DNA from: Thalassobacter stenotrophicus | GTDB taxonomy: Bacteria; Pseudomonadota; Alphaproteobacteria; Rhodobacterales; Rhodobacteraceae | Assembly (NCBI RefSeq): GCF_001458315.1 | Contig: NZ_CYRX01000025.1 | Span: 124,001-188,000, forward strand | Reading direction: 5' to 3' | Length of the DNA: 64,000 nt | Shown: positions 61,854 through 64,000 of the stretch, one piece after another | Position numbering within the stretch: the stretch's first letter is position 1 | Layout: the number at the start of each line of letters is the position of its first letter | Position numbers and translations under genes: made by a program | The notes under the pieces: generated by a model | The model's database searches: none | The model's input: the letters and a program-made list of their open reading frames with translations, nothing else | What the model was told of the DNA's origin: nothing

Positions 61854-63533
61854 ATGGCCACTAATGCAATGATGGAGGAATTCGAAGCCCTCCTTAACGA
61901 AAGCTTCGAAATTGACACACCCCAAGAGGGTTCTGTTGTCAAAGGCAAGGTTATCGCAGTTGAAGCGGGCCAAGCCATCATCGACGTGGGCTACAAAATG
62001 GAAGGTCGCGTCGACCTCAAAGAATTCGCAAACCCCGGTGAAGCACCCGAAGTCGCTGTTGGCGACGAAGTGGAAGTGTACCTGCGCACCGTGGAAAACG
62101 CTCGTGGTGAGGCAGTTCTGTCCCGCGAAATGGCGCGCCGCGAAGAAGCTTGGGATCGTCTGGAGAAAGCCTACGGCGCCGAAGAGCGTGTCGAAGGTGC
62201 AATCTTCGGTCGCGTCAAAGGCGGCTTCACGGTTGACCTCGGCGGTGCAGTGGCATTCCTGCCCGGCTCCCAGGTTGACGTGCGCCCCGTGCGTGATGCT
62301 GGCCCATTGATGGGTCTCAAGCAGCCGTTCCAAATCCTCAAGATGGACCGTCGCCGTGGCAACATCGTTGTTTCGCGTCGTGCAATCCTTGAAGAATCCC
62401 GTGCCGAGCAGCGCGCAGAAGTCATCGGCAACTTGGCCGAAGGTCAAGCGGTTGACGGTGTCGTCAAAAACATCACCGAGTACGGCGCATTTGTCGACCT
62501 TGGCGGCGTTGACGGCCTGCTGCACGTCACCGACATGGCATGGCGCCGCGTGAACGATCCACGCGAAGTGCTCTCCATCGGTGAGACGATCAAGGTGCAA
62601 GTCATCAAGATCAACAAAGACACGCACCGCATCAGCCTCGGCATGAAGCAGTTGCAAGAGGACCCATGGAACCTGGTGGAAGCCAAGTACCCACTGGAAT
62701 CCAACCACACTGGCCGCGTCACGAACATCACCGACTACGGTGCATTCGTCGAGCTGGAGCCCGGTGTCGAAGGCCTCGTGCACGTCTCCGAGATGTCCTG
62801 GACCAAGAAAAACGTCCACCCCGGCAAGATCGTCTCCACCTCGCAAGAGGTCGAAGTCATGGTGCTGGAAATCGACAGCGCGAAGCGTCGCGTCTCGCTT
62901 GGTCTCAAGCAGACAATGCGCAACCCATGGGAAGTGTTCGCTGAAACACACCCCGAGGGCACGCAGGTCGAAGGCGAAGTCAAGAACATCACCGAATTCG
63001 GCCTGTTCGTGGGTCTGCCCGGCGACATCGACGGCATGGTTCACCTGTCCGACCTCACGTGGGAAGGCCGTGGCGAAGACGTCATCGGCGACTACCGCAA
63101 GGGCGACATGGTCAATGCAGTTGTGTCCGAAGTCGACGTTGAGAAAGAGCGCATCTCGCTCTCGATCAAAGCAGCGGATGGCGACCCCTTTGCGGAAGCT
63201 GTTGGCGGCGTGAAGCGCGGTTCGATCATTACTGTCGAAGTGACCAAGATCGAAGAAGGCGGCATCGAAGTTGCGTACGAAGGCATGACGTCCTTCATCC
63301 GCCGCTCGGATCTGTCGCGTGACCGTGCCGAGCAGCGCCCTGAGCGTTTCGGCGTGGGCGACAAGCTCGACGTGCGCGTGACCAACGTGGACAACAAGTC
63401 CCGTCGTCTGGGTCTGTCGATCAAAGCCCGCGAAATCGCAGAAGAGAAAGAGGCCGTCGAACAGTATGGTTCCTCCGACTCCGGTGCATCGCTCGGCGAT
63501 ATCCTCGGCGCAGCCCTCAAGGGCGACGAGTAA
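61854..63533 (+). CDS. rpsA: 30S ribosomal protein S1
   Basis: Essential mRNA-binding protein of the small ribosomal subunit, 559 residues with six S1 repeats at about 25-92, 108-175, 194-263, 280-350, 367-437 and 454-523. Repeats 3-6 carry the typical GxVxNITxYGAFVxL pattern. The C-terminus is a low-complexity Ser/Gly/Asp tail. Codon use is strongly biased. The usual neighbours cmk upstream and ihfB downstream are absent. Confidence 0.98.
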   Translation: MATNAMMEEFEALLNESFEIDTPQEGSVVKGKVIAVEAGQAIIDVGYKMEGRVDLKEFANPGEAPEVAVGDEVEVYLRTVENARGEAVLSREMARREEAWDRLEKAYGAEERVEGAIFGRVKGGFTVDLGGAVAFLPGSQVDVRPVRDAGPLMGLKQPFQILKMDRRRGNIVVSRRAILEESRAEQRAEVIGNLAEGQAVDGVVKNITEYGAFVDLGGVDGLLHVTDMAWRRVNDPREVLSIGETIKVQVIKINKDTHRISLGMKQLQEDPWNLVEAKYPLESNHTGRVTNITDYGAFVELEPGVEGLVHVSEMSWTKKNVHPGKIVSTSQEVEVMVLEIDSAKRRVSLGLKQTMRNPWEVFAETHPEGTQVEGEVKNITEFGLFVGLPGDIDGMVHLSDLTWEGRGEDVIGDYRKGDMVNAVVSEVDVEKERISLSIKAADGDPFAEAVGGVKRGSIITVEVTKIEEGGIEVAYEGMTSFIRRSDLSRDRAEQRPERFGVGDKLDVRVTNVDNKSRRLGLSIKAREIAEEKEAVEQYGSSDSGASLGDILGAALKGDE

Positions 63534-63558
63534 GTCTTACCGGACTGAAGAAATTAAA

Positions 63559-63590
63559 GGGGTCCCGCTGGCAACGGCGGGGCCCTTTTT
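63559..63590 (+). terminator. Rho-independent terminator after rpsA
   Basis: GGGGTCCCGC (63559-63568) pairs with GGCGGGGCCC (about 63576-63585), with G-T pairs, followed by TTTTTC. A clean end of the rpsA transcript. Confidence 0.88.
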
Positions 63591-63727
63591 CTTTGAAAAA
63601 TGAGGGATTTGCGGCGCGGGTGCGTGATGGGAATACAATCATGAATTGACGCGGCTGGGCCAATTCGCTTTTAGATAATAAATCGATGCTATATGCAGCG
63701 TACCGAAGCACTAAAAAAAGCAGGCAC

Positions 63728-64000
63728 ATGTTAAATACCGCTGAGACGTCGCGCCCCCAGACCGAAACAAAGCCGGCCCGGGACTGGGTTAAAACACTTG
63801 CCAAATATCGCGAGCCGAACATGTCGCGCAGTTCCTTTGAACTTGCGGTGACGGTGGGTCCGTTTTTGATGCTGTGGGTTCTTGCGTGGTACGCAATGTC
63901 CTACAGCTATTGGCTGACGCTGATGATTTCGTTGGTAAATTCCGCGTTTCTGCTGCGGTTGTTCTGTATTCAGCACGACTGTGGGCATGGCTCGTTCTTT
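63728..64000 (+). CDS. Fatty acid desaturase, 3'-truncated by the window edge
   Basis: The first 91 residues of a membrane-bound desaturase. After a polar N-terminus of about 35 residues come two hydrophobic segments (about 42-60 and 63-80) and then the first histidine box HDCGHGSF at the window edge. The HDCGHG form is typical of acyl-lipid omega-type desaturases that introduce double bases' lipid equivalents, i.e. double bonds in membrane fatty acids. The remaining histidine boxes lie outside the window. It is separated from rpsA by a terminator and about 140 AT-rich bases that likely hold its promoter. Confidence 0.85.
   Translation, partial: MLNTAETSRPQTETKPARDWVKTLAKYREPNMSRSSFELAVTVGPFLMLWVLAWYAMSYSYWLTLMISLVNSAFLLRLFCIQHDCGHGSFF

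Noticed and set aside
61728-63044. 438-codon open frame antisense to rpsA
   Set aside because: It mirrors the biased codons of rpsA, has no ribosome-binding site and no protein family likeness. rpsA with its six S1 repeats fully explains the region.

Overview
The window is about 60% GC, gene-dense chromosomal DNA from an alphaproteobacterium of the order Rhodobacterales, most likely of the Roseobacter type. The markers are a GTG-started PhaR with CTGC-N3-GCAG operators, a SAM-II riboswitch before metZ, a complete beta-hydroxyaspartate cycle cluster (bhcR/bhcABCD), an UpsM-like leader before mraZ, and a DUF1127 gene followed by an array of CCUCCUCCC-loop small RNAs of the CcsR ('cuckoo RNA') type. 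No phage, insertion sequence, CRISPR array, tRNA or rRNA was seen. The assignment rests on gene content and motifs, not on a database search.

Layout. 0-8 kb: an unknown protein open at the left edge; a glycine-betaine synthesis operon (double cupin, betB, a small membrane protein, betA); and, facing it, a P1-family (NylC-like) peptidase and a tightly overlapping operon of membrane protein, SDR dehydrogenase and 104-aa protein. 8-13.3 kb: polyhydroxyalkanoate metabolism, with phaZ and a GFA-fold protein divergent from phaC, then phaP and phaR. 13.3-16.8 kb: a class III aminotransferase divergent from otnK-otnC (four-carbon acid-sugar catabolism). 17-22.2 kb: a UDP-sulfoquinovose-synthase homologue, a BcsB-like periplasmic protein and a processive GT2 glycosyltransferase, which look like an uncharacterised glycan synthesis locus. 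22.2-29 kb: dtd and a PfkB kinase, then a minus-strand run of zinc-ribbon protein, SPFH-GYF protein, DUF2927 lipoprotein-like protein, TelA and XpaC that resembles parts of envelope-stress modules. 29-39.4 kb: GST, riboswitch-controlled metZ, folE2, chrA, trkH, a retropepsin-like protease, marC, an ABC-F ATPase, ndk and a TfoX-C-like protein.

39.4-45.1 kb: the beta-hydroxyaspartate cycle, which converts glyoxylate plus glycine to oxaloacetate. The IclR regulator bhcR diverges from bhcABCD across an AT-rich region with palindromes. 45-48.9 kb: small housekeeping genes (EEP-family nuclease or phosphatase, TerB-DnaJ fusion, GNAT, VOC, 5-formyl-THF cyclo-ligase). 48.8-49.3 kb: the minus-strand DUF1127 gene and five CCUCCUCCC hairpins. 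49.4-51.8 kb: an MFS exporter and an Mrp/NBP35 Fe-S carrier. 52-61.6 kb: the first half of the dcw cell-wall and division cluster (UpsM-like leader, mraZ, rsmH, ftsL, ftsI, murE, murF, mraY, murD). It stops after murD and is followed by rpsA, without the usual ftsW-murG-murC continuation and without cmk or ihfB beside rpsA. The right edge cuts a fatty-acid desaturase.

The most interesting non-standard signals are the five-hairpin anti-Shine-Dalgarno RNA array, the sqdB/BcsB/GT2 locus, the XpaC-TelA-DUF2927-SPFH-zinc-ribbon operon with a 30-codon ORF at its head, and the broken dcw synteny.
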